Source: Bacilli bacterium (GTDB taxonomy: Bacteria; Bacillota_I; Bacilli_A; RF39; UBA660). From it: DNA of 64,000 nt. This document shows, one piece after another, positions 54,753 to 64,000 of the stretch; within the stretch, counting starts at the first letter, position 1, and each line of letters begins with the position of its first letter. The position numbers and the translations under genes are program-made. Location of the stretch: the NCBI GenBank assembly GCA_900769695.1, contig CAAGHO010000055.1:9633-73632 (forward strand), read 5' to 3'. The notes beneath the pieces are model-generated. The model did not search any database, was not told the origin of the DNA, and was given only the letters and a program-made list of their open reading frames with translations.

Positions 54753-56144
54753 ATGAATGTCGATGTTTTATGGACAAATTTTTTAACGCAAGTTAAAGAT
54801 GAACTATCCAGTCTAGCATATGATACTTGGTTTAAAGATACCAGTTTATATAAACTAGACAATGGAAAAGCAATCATTATTGTCCCTATGCAAATTCACA
54901 AAAAACATCTGGCAGATAAGTATTCCACATTAATTGTTGATAAATTAAATAACATAACGGGAACAAACTTTGAACTAGACTTTATTTTAAGTGATGAAAT
55001 AAAAGAACTTGAAGAAGAAAAAATAAAACAAAATACTATAAATGAAAGTGAAAATAGGGGAGTTCCACCAAATTCTTTTCAATCTAATTTAAAAAGTAAA
55101 TACACTTTCGATAACTTTATAGTAGGTAATAGTAATAAATTTGCTCATGCGGCAGCGTTATCTGTTGCTGAAAACCCTGGTAATATGTATAACCCATTAT
55201 TTATATATGGAAATAGTGGACTTGGAAAAACCCATTTAATGCATGCAATAGGTAATTATATTACAATGAATAGTAATCGCAAAGTATTATATGTTACTAG
55301 TGATCAATTTATTCAAGACTTTATTGGTATCAATAAACGTGATGAAAAAGGACAAAACTTTAATTATGTGGACTTTTTTAAGAATAAATACCGTAATGTA
55401 GATGTTCTTATAATAGATGATATTCAATTTTTAGGTGGCGCTACTCAAACTCAACAAGAATTCTTTCATACTTTCAATACTTTATACAATGATAGTAAAC
55501 AAATAATAATATCATCTGATAGGTCACCTGATGACTTAAAATTATTAGAAGATCGTTTAAGAACAAGGTTTTGCTGGGGATTAACAGTTAATATTTTTCC
55601 TCCGGATTTTACACTTCGTACAGAAATTATTAGAAAAAAAATATCAGCAGGTAATTTTGAAAAAGAAATACCTAATGATGTCATTGAATACATTGCTTCT
55701 AATATAGGAACAGATGTAAGGCAATTAGAAGGTTCTATTACAAGATTAATTGCTTATTCAACAATAATGGGTGGGGTTGAAATTACTTTAGACCTTGCAA
55801 TAGAGGCTTTAAAAGACTTTATAAATAAAGGAATTTCTGAAAAAAATGATATCCATAGAATCCAAAAAATAGTATCTGAATACTTTCAAATTACTGTTGA
55901 AGACATTAGGAGCAAAAAAAGAAGTTCTAATATATCTTTTCCAAGACAGATTGCAATGTATTTATGTAGAAACATGACTAGCGAATCCTTTCCTAAAATA
56001 GGAACAGAGTTTGGTGGAAAAGATCATTCAACTGTTATGCACTCAGTTGAAAAAATAGAACAAGAAATAAAAGTTAATCCTGATTTAGCAAAGATAATAG
56101 ATAAATTAAAAAATGATATTGGAAGTGGTATTGTTAATAAATAA
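54753..56144 (+). CDS. dnaA: Chromosomal replication initiator DnaA
   Basis: The 463-residue AAA+ initiator has an N-terminal DnaB/SirA-interacting domain, Walker A GNSGLGKTHLMHAIG, Walker B LIIDDIQFLGG, arginine finger region RLRTRF, and a C-terminal DNA-binding HTH with GKDHSTVMHSVEKI. It opens the DNA at oriC. ATG 54753 follows GGGGAGATGG. DnaA-box clusters on both sides suggest self-regulation. Confidence 0.97.
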   Translation: MNVDVLWTNFLTQVKDELSSLAYDTWFKDTSLYKLDNGKAIIIVPMQIHKKHLADKYSTLIVDKLNNITGTNFELDFILSDEIKELEEEKIKQNTINESENRGVPPNSFQSNLKSKYTFDNFIVGNSNKFAHAAALSVAENPGNMYNPLFIYGNSGLGKTHLMHAIGNYITMNSNRKVLYVTSDQFIQDFIGINKRDEKGQNFNYVDFFKNKYRNVDVLIIDDIQFLGGATQTQQEFFHTFNTLYNDSKQIIISSDRSPDDLKLLEDRLRTRFCWGLTVNIFPPDFTLRTEIIRKKISAGNFEKEIPNDVIEYIASNIGTDVRQLEGSITRLIAYSTIMGGVEITLDLAIEALKDFINKGISEKNDIHRIQKIVSEYFQITVEDIRSKKRSSNISFPRQIAMYLCRNMTSESFPKIGTEFGGKDHSTVMHSVEKIEQEIKVNPDLAKIIDKLKNDIGSGIVNK

Positions 56145-56271
56145 AAATAGTAAACAAGTTTTCCACATATAAAATTTTAGAAAAATTGTGATATAATAAA
56201 GAAAAAATTAAGTTATTAACTTTTTCCACAGTAATAATATAAAAAACATTTAAAAGAAAGAAGGAATATAT
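56145..56271. other. oriC, right cluster between dnaA and dnaN
   Basis: Two perfect TTTTCCACA DnaA boxes (56159-56167 and 56222-56230) lie in AT-rich DNA. The second is followed by GTAATAATATAA, similar to DnaA-trio arrays that help unwinding. An extended -10 promoter for dnaN (TG-A-TATAAT at 56189-56197) lies between them. The arrangement is like the bipartite Bacillus origin, where unwinding occurs on the dnaN side. Confidence 0.75.
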
Positions 56272-57402
56272 ATGAAATTAACAATTAAAAAGGACATTTT
56301 ACTAGATGCTTTAAATAAAGTATCAAAAGCAATATCAACAAAAAATCTTATCCCTGTATTAGCAGGAATTAAATTTGAATTAAAGAAAAAGAAATTAACT
56401 TTAACAGCAAGTGATAATGATATTACTATTCAAACTGTTATTAATATTAATAATGATGAAGATATCAAAGTAGAAAAAGAAGGATCTATTATTATTCAAG
56501 GAAAATATATTTTAGATATAGTTAGAAAACTACCTGATAAATATATTAATATTGAAGTAGTAGATGAATTAAAAATATTAATTTACACAGAAAATAGTGA
56601 ATTTAACTTAAATGGTATTAGTGAAGAAGAATATCCTAATATTAATTTAGATGAAAGTAAAACTCAAACTTTAATTAAAAATAGTGTATTTAAAAGTATT
56701 GTTAATCAAACAGCATTTGCCTCATCTAATGAAGAAACAAAACCAGTTCTAACAGGAATTAACTTTAATATAGTAGGGGATATTTTAGAATGTAATTCAA
56801 CAGATTCTTATAGATTAGCAAGAAAAGTTGTTAAATTAGATAAAACAACTGATGAAAACTATAATATAGTTATACCAAGTCATAATATAATAGAATTTTC
56901 TAGAATATTAGATGAAGACTTAGATGAAAATATTGAAATGCATATTTCAGGTAATAAAGTATTATTTATATATAAGAATATCAAATTTCAATCTAGATTG
57001 ATAAATGGAACTTATCCAAATACTTCTAATTTAATACCAAATGAAGAATTTTTAATAATATCAAGTAAATTAACTGATTTATATAATGTTATTGATAGAG
57101 CTAGTATCTTAACTAGTGATAAAGAAAAAAATACTGTTACATTGGAAACAAATGGTAATATTTTAACATTAAAATCTTCATCTCAAGAAATAGGTAGAGT
57201 AGAAGAAAAAATGGAAATCACTAAAAATAATGACGAAGATATTAGAATTTCATTTTCTGCTAAATACATGATGGAAGCTTTAAAATCTTTTTCAACAGAA
57301 ACTGTGGAACTTCATTTTGTAGGAGAAGTAAAACCAATTTTAGTAAAATCAAGTGAAGATGAAACTCTAACTCAATTAGTATTACCAATAAGAACATACT
57401 AA
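56272..57402 (+). CDS. dnaN: DNA polymerase III beta sliding clamp
   Basis: The 376-residue protein forms the ring that holds the polymerase on DNA. It has three repeats of the clamp fold, with SYRLARKV-type NSTDSYRLA in the middle domain, and the C-terminal LVLPIRTY that forms the partner pocket. ATG 56272 follows GAAAGAAGGAATATAT. A terminator separates it from comK. Confidence 0.97.
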   Translation: MKLTIKKDILLDALNKVSKAISTKNLIPVLAGIKFELKKKKLTLTASDNDITIQTVININNDEDIKVEKEGSIIIQGKYILDIVRKLPDKYINIEVVDELKILIYTENSEFNLNGISEEEYPNINLDESKTQTLIKNSVFKSIVNQTAFASSNEETKPVLTGINFNIVGDILECNSTDSYRLARKVVKLDKTTDENYNIVIPSHNIIEFSRILDEDLDENIEMHISGNKVLFIYKNIKFQSRLINGTYPNTSNLIPNEEFLIISSKLTDLYNVIDRASILTSDKEKNTVTLETNGNILTLKSSSQEIGRVEEKMEITKNNDEDIRISFSAKYMMEALKSFSTETVELHFVGEVKPILVKSSEDETLTQLVLPIRTY

Positions 57403-57403
57403 A

Positions 57404-57426
57404 AAGACGGGATTCGTCTTTTTTTT
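57404..57426 (+). terminator. Terminator after dnaN
   Basis: AAGACG (57404-57409) pairs with CGTCTT (57415-57420), followed by eight T residues. Confidence 0.88.
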
Positions 57427-57448
57427 ACAAATTTCTAGTATTTCTTAC

Positions 57449-57464
57449 AAATTTCGAGAAATTT
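57449..57464. promoter_or_regulatory. Inverted repeat upstream of comK
   Basis: AAATTTC-GA-GAAATTT is a perfect inverted repeat about 70 bases before the comK start. The half TTACAAATTTC also occurs at about 57425. It may be an operator for ComK itself or another regulator. Confidence 0.45.
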
Positions 57465-57532
57465 CGACAGTTAGATATGCTAATATTTGAAGTGGAAACG
57501 GCTAAAAAGTTTCTAAAAAGGGGGAAAATATT

Positions 57533-57988
57533 ATGAATTATGAAATTAATGAGGGGACTTTGGCTATTATAGCTAAAGAAAATGCAAGTAGTAAAATTTT
57601 GGAGGACAATAGAGAGTATATTATAAATAGTACTCCCTATGAAATAATGGATTACAGTTGTAAATACTTTGGTTCATCATTAGAAGGAAGAAAAGAAGGT
57701 ACTAAAGCAATATTAAATATAGAATATAAAGTACCAATAATTGTAGAAAATTCAAATAATTTGATTTTTTTTCCAACATCATCGCCAGAGAGTAATAATT
57801 GTTCTTGGATATCTTTAAAAGACATAAAAACTTATAAAGAATTAGAAAATGGAAATACTGAAATAACCTTTAATAATGGTGTAAAAATAGATATTCCTGT
57901 CTCTAAAAGAACTGTTGAAAATCAGGTTTTTAGAGCATCAAGATTAGATTTAATTTCAAGAAATAGAAAAAGTAATAAAAATAGTTAG
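57533..57988 (+). CDS. comK: ComK-family competence transcription factor
   Basis: ComK is the master activator of genes for DNA uptake in Bacilli. The 151-residue protein matches ComK throughout: YEINEGTLAI at the start, SCKYFGSSLEGRKEGTK, LIFFPTSSPESNNCSWIS, and the ENQVFRASRLDLI end. The gene stands alone with a terminator on each side, in the slot where yaaA (S4 protein) normally lies between dnaN and recF. It begins at ATG 57533 after AAGGGGG. Competence genes themselves are not in the window, so an active pathway is inferred. Confidence 0.9.
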   Translation: MNYEINEGTLAIIAKENASSKILEDNREYIINSTPYEIMDYSCKYFGSSLEGRKEGTKAILNIEYKVPIIVENSNNLIFFPTSSPESNNCSWISLKDIKTYKELENGNTEITFNNGVKIDIPVSKRTVENQVFRASRLDLISRNRKSNKNS

Positions 57989-58003
57989 AAATAACTATTT
58001 TTT
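57980..58003 (+). terminator. Terminator after comK
   Basis: AATAGTTA (57980-57987) pairs with TAACTATT (57992-57999) around GAAA, followed by T residues. The stop codon lies in the stem. Confidence 0.85.
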
Positions 58004-58078
58004 CGTGCAATAAAACCCCATATATGGTATAATATTCTTGTATGTATAGGAATACCAAAATAGGGGATAGGTGATTAA

Positions 58079-58105
58079 ATGGGCAGTTTAATGACGAAAA
58101 AATGA
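58079..58105 (+). CDS. Eight-codon leader reading frame before recF
   Basis: An extended -10 promoter (TGGTATAAT at 58025-58033) is followed by a ribosome site AGGTGATTAA and the frame [12 protein letters not shown]. Its TGA overlaps the recF ATG as ATGA. recF has no ribosome site of its own, so ribosomes may reinitiate from this leader. It sits where yaaA usually lies. Confidence 0.5.
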   Translation: MGSLMTKK

Positions 58106-59214
58106 TAATTAAGAAAATTTTTTTGAATAATTTCAGGAATTATTCTAAGCTTAATTTGGACTTAGGTCCTAAAATGAATATTTTTATAGGAGAAAATGCT
58201 CAAGGAAAGACAAATATTTTAGAAAGTATCTGTATTTTAGCTCTTACAAAAACTTATAGATATGGGGTAGAACCAAATTTAATAAGTTTTGGAAAATCAA
58301 GGGCTAAAATTAGTGCTAAAGTGAAAAAAAATAAACTTATCAACAACTTAGAAATAGATATAGATGAAAATAATAAAAAAATATTTGTGAATAAGGAAGA
58401 AATTAAAAAAATAAGCGATTATATTTCAAATCTTAATGTAATTATGTTTACTCCTGAAGATTTAGAAATAATAAAAGGATCTCCGAGTATTAGAAGAAAT
58501 TTAATTAATATGGAAATTAGTCAGATTTCAAAGAAATATCTAAATACATACAATGAGTATAATAAAATACTTAAAATTAGAAATGAATATCTAAAACTTT
58601 TATTAACTTCATCTATAGCAGATAAAAAATATCTTGATATTATTACTGATAAACTGATTGAAAAGGCTATAATAATATATCAGGAAAGATTTAAATATTT
58701 ATCTACAATAAATAGTAAGATAGATGAAATATACCAAGAAATAACTGGTGAAAACTTAGTTATGGTTAAGTATGAACCAAATATTACAATTGATAATTTT
58801 GGTGAGGATTCTCTAAGAGTTACTTTAGAAAAAACTTTTAAAAACAGTTATAAAAAGGAACTAAATTATGGAATGACTTTATATGGTCCTCATAGGGATG
58901 ATTTTTCCTTTTATTTAGGTGAAAAGAATCTAAAGGTATATGGTTCACAAGGACAGCAAAAAAGTGCTATATTAGCCTTTAAATTATCAGAAATAGATAT
59001 ATTTAAGAAATATAGTGGTAATAATCCAGTTTTATTACTTGATGATATTTTTAGTGAACTAGATATAAAAAAGAGAAATAAATTACTTAATTATATTAAT
59101 AAAGATATTCAAAGTATAATAACTACAACAGATTTAAAAAATATAAGAAAAAAAAGTATTGAAGAAGCTTATATTTTTGAAATAAAAAATGGTGAGGTAG
59201 AAAGAAGGAAATAA
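58102..59214 (+). CDS. recF: Recombination and gap repair protein RecF
   Basis: The 370-residue SMC-like ATPase has Walker [13 protein letters not shown], signature [16 protein letters not shown], and Walker [12 protein letters not shown]. It loads RecA at gaps with RecO and RecR. It overlaps a tiny leader frame at ATGA and is followed two bases later by gyrB. Confidence 0.96.
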   Translation: MIIKKIFLNNFRNYSKLNLDLGPKMNIFIGENAQGKTNILESICILALTKTYRYGVEPNLISFGKSRAKISAKVKKNKLINNLEIDIDENNKKIFVNKEEIKKISDYISNLNVIMFTPEDLEIIKGSPSIRRNLINMEISQISKKYLNTYNEYNKILKIRNEYLKLLLTSSIADKKYLDIITDKLIEKAIIIYQERFKYLSTINSKIDEIYQEITGENLVMVKYEPNITIDNFGEDSLRVTLEKTFKNSYKKELNYGMTLYGPHRDDFSFYLGEKNLKVYGSQGQQKSAILAFKLSEIDIFKKYSGNNPVLLLDDIFSELDIKKRNKLLNYINKDIQSIITTTDLKNIRKKSIEEAYIFEIKNGEVERRK

Positions 59215-59216
59215 AT

Positions 59217-61148
59217 ATGGAAGAAAAAGTTGAAAAAACATATGATTCCTCAGCTATTCAAGTACTTGAAGGACTAGAGGCAGTAAGAAAAAGACCAGGT
59301 ATGTATATTGGTACAACAGATGTTAAAGGACTACATCATTTGGTTTGGGAAATTGTTGATAACTCAATAGATGAAGCTTTAGCAGGATATTGTAAAAATA
59401 TAGAAGTTGTTATTAATAAAGATAACTCTATAACTGTTAAAGATGATGGTCGTGGTATTCCGGTAGAAATTCACCCAAAAACAGGAAAATCAACAGTTGA
59501 AACAGTTTATACAGTATTACATGCCGGTGGTAAATTTGGTGGGGGTGGATACAAAGTATCTGGAGGTCTTCACGGTGTTGGTGCTAGTGTTGTTAATGCA
59601 TTATCTAAATGGGTAGAAGTAAAAGTTTATAAAGATGGAAAAATTAACTATATTCGTTTTGAAAATGGTGGACATACAGTAGAGCCATTAAAAGTAATTG
59701 GTGAGTGTGAACCTAACAGAACTGGTACTTATGTAACATTTAAACCAGATCCTGAGATTTTTGATACTGATATTTATGATTATAATACTTTAATGGTTAG
59801 AATTAGAGAGTTAGCATTCTTAAACAAGGGCTTAAGATTAACTTTAAGAGATGACAGAGATGAAGAAGATACTACTGGAGAAACATTTATGTATGAAGGT
59901 GGTATTTCTGAATATGTTAGATTTATTAATCAAGGAAAGACGCCAATTCATGAAGATATTATTCACTTAGAAGGTGAAGAAAATGATGTTATGTTTGAAG
60001 TTGCTATGCAATATAATACTGGATATGCCGATAATATTTATTCATTTGTTAATAATATTAATACTCATGATGGTGGTACTCATGAAGAAGGAGTTAGAAG
60101 AGCTTTAACTAGAGTTATTAATAGCTATGCTAGAAAATCTGGTATTTTAAAAGAAAAAGATGAATCTTTGACAGGTGATGATGTTAAAGAAGGATTAACA
60201 ATGATTGTGTCATGTAAACATCCTAATCCTCAATTTGAAGGTCAGACAAAAGGTAGACTTGGTAATTCAGAGGTTCGTAAATTAGCTGATAATGTTTTTG
60301 CAGAGGGCTTCCAAAAATTCTTATTAGAAAACCCAGATGAAGCAAAAATAATAGTAGAAAAGGCAATGCTTGCTTGTAGGGCTAGAAATGCAGCTAAAAA
60401 GGCAAGAGAAATAACAAGAAAAAGTGATTTAGCTGTGACTAATTTCTTTGGAAAACTTTCTGATTGTAAAAGTAAAGATCCAAAAGTATCTGAAATATTT
60501 ATAGTCGAAGGAGATTCAGCTGGAGGTTCAGCAAAAAAGGGAAGAGATTCACTTACTCAGGCTATTCTACCTTTACGTGGTAAAATATTAAATGTTGAAA
60601 AAAATAGGTTAGATAGAGCCTTAGGAAACGAAGAAATCAGAACTATTATTACAGCATTTGGAACTGGTATTGGTGAAGAATTTAATTTAGATAAATTAAG
60701 ATATGATAAGATTATAATCATGACCGATGCCGATGTTGATGGTTCTCATATTAGAGTATTACTTTTAACTTTATTCTATAGATTCTTTAGACCAATAGTT
60801 GAAGCAGGACATATATATGCTGCACAACCACCATTATTTAGAATAATGCATGGAAAAACAAGAAAATATGTTTTAAATGAAGATGAAAAAGAAAAATATT
60901 TAATGTCTTTACCAGAAAATGTTCGTTCTAAAGCTGAAATTGCACGTATGAAAGGTTTAGGTGAAATGGATGCTGAGGAATTAAATGAAACAACAATGGA
61001 TATTGAAAAAAGAACTTTAAGAAAGATTACAGTAGATGATTGTATGGAAGCTGATGCTATGTTTAGTAAATTAATGGGTGAAGAAGTAGAGCCTAGAAGA
61101 AAATTTATTGAAGATAATGCAATTTATGTTAAGAATTTGGATATTTAG
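59217..61148 (+). CDS. gyrB: DNA gyrase subunit B
   Basis: The ATPase subunit of gyrase has 643 residues: the GHKL N-terminal domain ([36 protein letters not shown]) and the Toprim domain ([37 protein letters not shown]). The motifs point to gyrase rather than topoisomerase IV, as does its position. It is coupled to recF and gyrA. Confidence 0.97.
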   Translation: MEEKVEKTYDSSAIQVLEGLEAVRKRPGMYIGTTDVKGLHHLVWEIVDNSIDEALAGYCKNIEVVINKDNSITVKDDGRGIPVEIHPKTGKSTVETVYTVLHAGGKFGGGGYKVSGGLHGVGASVVNALSKWVEVKVYKDGKINYIRFENGGHTVEPLKVIGECEPNRTGTYVTFKPDPEIFDTDIYDYNTLMVRIRELAFLNKGLRLTLRDDRDEEDTTGETFMYEGGISEYVRFINQGKTPIHEDIIHLEGEENDVMFEVAMQYNTGYADNIYSFVNNINTHDGGTHEEGVRRALTRVINSYARKSGILKEKDESLTGDDVKEGLTMIVSCKHPNPQFEGQTKGRLGNSEVRKLADNVFAEGFQKFLLENPDEAKIIVEKAMLACRARNAAKKAREITRKSDLAVTNFFGKLSDCKSKDPKVSEIFIVEGDSAGGSAKKGRDSLTQAILPLRGKILNVEKNRLDRALGNEEIRTIITAFGTGIGEEFNLDKLRYDKIIIMTDADVDGSHIRVLLLTLFYRFFRPIVEAGHIYAAQPPLFRIMHGKTRKYVLNEDEKEKYLMSLPENVRSKAEIARMKGLGEMDAEELNETTMDIEKRTLRKITVDDCMEADAMFSKLMGEEVEPRRKFIEDNAIYVKNLDI

Positions 61149-61160
61149 GAGGTGCGATTG

Positions 61161-63707
61161 ATGAATAATGAAGAAATAAAAGATATAAATGAAGAAACAG
61201 ATAATAATAAAAATAAAGAAGAATTTAATGGTATTTTTCATGAAAAGGATTCACACGATGTAAATGATATTGTAAAAGAAATAAGTGATTCTTTTCTTGA
61301 TTATTCAATGAGTGTTATTACTTCTCGTGCTATTCCGGATTTAAGAGATGGTTTAAAGCCAGTTCATAGACGTATTTTATGGTCAATGTTTGAAGAAGGA
61401 AATACTCCTGATAAGCCACATAAGAAGAGTGCTACAACTGTTGGATACGTTATGGGACATTACCATCCACATGGTGATAGTTCTATATATGAAGCTATGG
61501 TTAGATTAGCTCAAGATTTTAACCAAAGATATATGTTAGTAGATGGACATGGTAACTTCGGTAATATTGAAGGTGATGGAGCTGCAGCTTATCGTTATAC
61601 TGAAGCAAGAATGTCTAAAATTTCTCTAGAAATGGTAAGAGATATAAGAAAAGAAACTGTTGATATGATGCCAAATTTTGATGAAACTAGTCCTGAACCA
61701 ACAGTTCTTCCATCACGTTATCCTAATATACTAGTTAATGGTTCTATGGGAATTGCTGTTGGTATGGCTACAAATATTCCTCCACATAATTTAAGTGAAG
61801 TAATTGATGGTTGTATTGCTTATATAGATAATCCAGATATTGATACAGCAGGTCTTATGAATTATATTAAGGGACCAGATTTTCCAACAGGTGGTGTAAT
61901 TCTTGGTAACTCTGGAATCAAAAAAGCTTATGAAACAGGTCGTGGCTCTATTACAATTCGAAGTAGGGCAGAAATAGTTGAATCTGGAAATCATCATGAA
62001 ATTGTTATTACTGAGGTTCCATATGGTGTAAATACTATGGATTTAAAGAATAAAGTAGCTGAGTTAGTTCATAACAAAACTATTGAAGGTATTTCAGATT
62101 ATCATACAGATTTAAAAAATGGTGTTAAGATTACTATTTCTTTAAAAAGAGATGCTAATCCACAAGTTGTTTTAAATAATTTATATAAGCATACTAATTT
62201 TCAAATTAATTATGGAATCATATTCTTAGTTATAGATATGGGAACTCCTAAAACACTAGGATTAAAGGATATTATTGCTAAATATATTGATCATCAAAAA
62301 GAAATAATTGTTAGAAGAACAAGATATGACTTAAGAAAAGCCGAAGAAAGAGCTCATATCTTAGAGGGATTAAGCATTGCTATTGATAATATTGACGAAG
62401 TTGTTAAAATTATTCGTGGTAGTGATGATGATGATATAGCAAAACAAACATTAATGGATAGATTTAAGTTAGATGAAATCCAAACTCAAGCAATATTAGA
62501 TATGAGATTGAGAAGATTAACACATATGTCTAAAGATGCTATTGAGTCAGAATTAAAAGAATTAATGGAAAAAATTGCTAAGTTTAAGGAAATTCTAGCA
62601 ACACCTCAAATGGTATTAGATATTATTAAAGAAGAAATGTTAGAAATTAAGAATAAATATGGTGATGAGAGAAGAACATCTATCGATATGACTGCAATTG
62701 ATTATATTGAAGATGAATCACTTATCCCTGTTGAAGATATAATCGTTACTCTAACTCATAATGGTTATATTAAACGTTTAAAATCTGATACTTACAAGAC
62801 ACAAAATCGTGGAGGTGTAGGTATAAAAGGTATGGCAACAAATGAAGAAGATTTTGTTGAACAGCTAGTTTCAATGAAAACACATGATTATATACTATTC
62901 TTCTCTAATAAGGGTAGAGTATATAGGATGAAGGGATATGAAGTTCCTGAATATAGCAGACAATCTAAGGGATTACCAATTATTAACTTATTACAATTAG
63001 AAAAAAATGAGAACATTAGTTCGATAATAAATGTAGATTCTAATGATGAAAACTATAAATATTTATTATTTGTAACAAGAGATGGTCTAGTTAAACGTAC
63101 TGAATTGTCAGAATTTGATAGTATTAGAAAGAGTGGTAAGATTTCTATAGTATTAAAAGAAGACGATGAACTAATTAGTGTAAGAAAAACTACCGGTGAA
63201 AATGAAATTGCGATAGGTGCAAGTAATGGTAAAATGGTACGATTTACTGAAACAGAAATTAGATCAATGGGTAGAACTGCTTCTGGTGTAAAGGGAATGG
63301 ATTTGGACGGAAGTCATGTAGTAGGAGCTGAAGTTGTAACTCCAGGGCAATTAATATTAATTGTTACAGAAAGCGGTTATGGTAAGAAAACAAGTATTGA
63401 TGAATATAGATTAACTCATCGTGGTAGCAAGGGTGTTAAAGCTTTAAATGTTACTGAAAAGAATGGTATGATGGTTGCACTTTGTACAGTAGATGACAAT
63501 CTAAGTCAAGATGTCATGATTATTACTAATAGTGGTACTGTTATGAAAATGCCATTAAATCAAATTTCAACATTAAAGAGGGCAACACAAGGTGTAAGAT
63601 TAATTAATCTTAAAAATGAACAAAAAGTAGCAACAGTTACGGTTGTGGAATCTGAAAATTCAGATGAGGAAGAAGAAACAGAACCTGTGGAAAAAGAGCA
63701 AGACTAA
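61161..63707 (+). CDS. gyrA: DNA gyrase subunit A
   Basis: The breakage-reunion subunit has 848 residues. The active Tyr is in AAAYRYTEARMSK, the QRDR reads HPHGDSSIYEAMVR with Ser at the position of E. coli Ser83 and Glu at Asp87, a quinolone-sensitive type. The C-terminal beta-pinwheel contains QNRGGVGIKG, the GyrA box. A 30-residue acidic start precedes the core. ATG 61161 follows AGGAGGTGCGATTG. Confidence 0.97.
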   Translation: MNNEEIKDINEETDNNKNKEEFNGIFHEKDSHDVNDIVKEISDSFLDYSMSVITSRAIPDLRDGLKPVHRRILWSMFEEGNTPDKPHKKSATTVGYVMGHYHPHGDSSIYEAMVRLAQDFNQRYMLVDGHGNFGNIEGDGAAAYRYTEARMSKISLEMVRDIRKETVDMMPNFDETSPEPTVLPSRYPNILVNGSMGIAVGMATNIPPHNLSEVIDGCIAYIDNPDIDTAGLMNYIKGPDFPTGGVILGNSGIKKAYETGRGSITIRSRAEIVESGNHHEIVITEVPYGVNTMDLKNKVAELVHNKTIEGISDYHTDLKNGVKITISLKRDANPQVVLNNLYKHTNFQINYGIIFLVIDMGTPKTLGLKDIIAKYIDHQKEIIVRRTRYDLRKAEERAHILEGLSIAIDNIDEVVKIIRGSDDDDIAKQTLMDRFKLDEIQTQAILDMRLRRLTHMSKDAIESELKELMEKIAKFKEILATPQMVLDIIKEEMLEIKNKYGDERRTSIDMTAIDYIEDESLIPVEDIIVTLTHNGYIKRLKSDTYKTQNRGGVGIKGMATNEEDFVEQLVSMKTHDYILFFSNKGRVYRMKGYEVPEYSRQSKGLPIINLLQLEKNENISSIINVDSNDENYKYLLFVTRDGLVKRTELSEFDSIRKSGKISIVLKEDDELISVRKTTGENEIAIGASNGKMVRFTETEIRSMGRTASGVKGMDLDGSHVVGAEVVTPGQLILIVTESGYGKKTSIDEYRLTHRGSKGVKALNVTEKNGMMVALCTVDDNLSQDVMIITNSGTVMKMPLNQISTLKRATQGVRLINLKNEQKVATVTVVESENSDEEEETEPVEKEQD

Positions 63708-63725
63708 CAACTTGCTTTTTTTTTT
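63697..63725 (+). terminator. Terminator after gyrA
   Basis: AGCAAG (63697-63702) pairs with CTTGCT (63711-63716), followed by nine T residues. The gyrA stop lies in the loop. Confidence 0.9.
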
Positions 63726-63820
63726 AAGTAAAATTGTGCAAAAAATTAATTTTATTTACATTTATCAAAAAAAATACTTATATGCAATTTTAATTAATAT
63801 GCAAAAGTAGAGATAAAATT

Positions 63821-63834
63821 ATTTCCCGGGAAAT
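63821..63834. promoter_or_regulatory. Noc-binding site 1
   Basis: ATTTCCCGGGAAAT is a perfect match to the 14-bp Noc site known from B. subtilis. It lies inside the longer palindrome AAATTATTTCCC / GGGAAATAATTT. Confidence 0.9.
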
Positions 63835-63889
63835 AATTTGAAAGCAGATATTAAATATAGATGTGTTGATAAATAAGAATAAAACTGTA

Positions 63890-63905
63890 TGTTTCACGTG
63901 AAACA
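63890..63905. promoter_or_regulatory. parS site
   Basis: TGTTTCACGTGAAACA is a perfect match to the 16-bp consensus parS bound by ParB/Spo0J. It is extended by one base on each side to an 18-bp palindrome. Confidence 0.95.
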
Positions 63906-63937
63906 TAGATAGAAATAGATAAAGTAGGTATAAAATT

Positions 63938-63951
63938 ATTTCCCGGGAAAT
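63938..63951. promoter_or_regulatory. Noc-binding site 2
   Basis: A second perfect ATTTCCCGGGAAAT lies 117 bases from the first, in the second repeat copy, with parS midway between them. Confidence 0.9.
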
Positions 63952-64000
63952 AATTTGAAAGCAGATATTAAATATAGATGTGTTGATAAATAAGAATAAC

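Larger units (their letters stand above)
63804..63999. repeat. 117-bp-period repeat carrying Noc and ParB sites
   Basis: The segment 63804-63882 is repeated at 63921-63999 with only two mismatches (offset 117). Each copy holds a Noc-type palindrome, then AATTTGAAAGCAGATATTAA and TGTGTTGATAAATAAG. The 38 bases between the copies hold a parS site. The second copy reaches the window edge, so the array may go on. The 280 bases after gyrA hold no gene. Confidence 0.95.

Noticed and set aside
58018..58027. CCATATATGG palindrome as a specific operator
   Set aside because: It is only ten AT-rich bases overlapping the -10 spacer; chance is likely.

Overview
The window is about 64 kb of very AT-rich chromosome around a replication origin. 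The order rpmH-rnpA-yidC-jag-mnmE-mnmG-rsmG-noc-parA-parB on the left of dnaA, and dnaA-dnaN-recF-gyrB-gyrA on its right, is the classic Firmicutes oriC layout. Most genes point away from about 54.6 kb, as expected for leading-strand coding. Noc and ComK relatives, RF2 with a programmed frameshift (so UGA is a stop), TagO/MurA/MreB-type wall genes and SpoIIR/SpoIIQ-like genes together suggest a walled, probably endospore-forming, low-GC member of the Bacilli. An uncultured gut lineage of the Erysipelotrichia/RF39 kind is my inference; no rRNA is present to confirm it.

Region 1-14 kb: prfB and secA, normally neighbours, are separated by about 9.5 kb of accessory DNA. This holds a pentapeptide-repeat protein, a zinc-ribbon membrane protein, an orphan small gene with a strong promoter, a three-gene operon of beta-rich surface-like proteins without signal peptides, a BclA-like collagen protein, a broken RhuM gene, a short prolyl-tRNA synthetase under a T-box, and a decayed repeat-rich patch. 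A candidate structured small RNA lies at 1312-1386.

Region 14-17.3 kb is a complete agr quorum-sensing locus: agrB and a 40-residue agrD on the plus strand, facing agrC and agrA on the minus strand. Region 17.4-29.3 kb is envelope, sporulation and translation housekeeping (tagO, mbl, spoIIQ-like, ywzB, rpiB, rpmE, murA, mntP, spoIIR, prmC, prfA, rpoE, argS, ywiB), close to the Bacillus ywl/mur neighbourhood. Region 29.4-34.6 kb has a class A PBP, LemA, uracil-DNA glycosylase, and a divergent LysR/HD-hydrolase pair. Region 34.6-42.4 kb is rlmH, walJ, an M23 peptidase, dnaB, rplI, a shortened GdpP-like phosphoesterase, rpsR-ssb-rpsF and ychF. Region 42.5-48.3 kb is an AbgT-type transporter, DUF951, MscS, parB, parA and noc.

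Region 48.4-64 kb contains the origin. DnaA-box clusters lie on both sides of dnaA. A comK homologue sits where yaaA usually lies between dnaN and recF, and recF is preceded by an 8-codon reading frame ending in ATGA. After gyrA the window ends in a 117-bp-period repeat that carries two perfect Noc-binding palindromes flanking a perfect parS site. These are the cognate DNA sites of the Noc and ParB proteins encoded about 16 kb away, so the segregation machinery and its DNA targets are both visible here.
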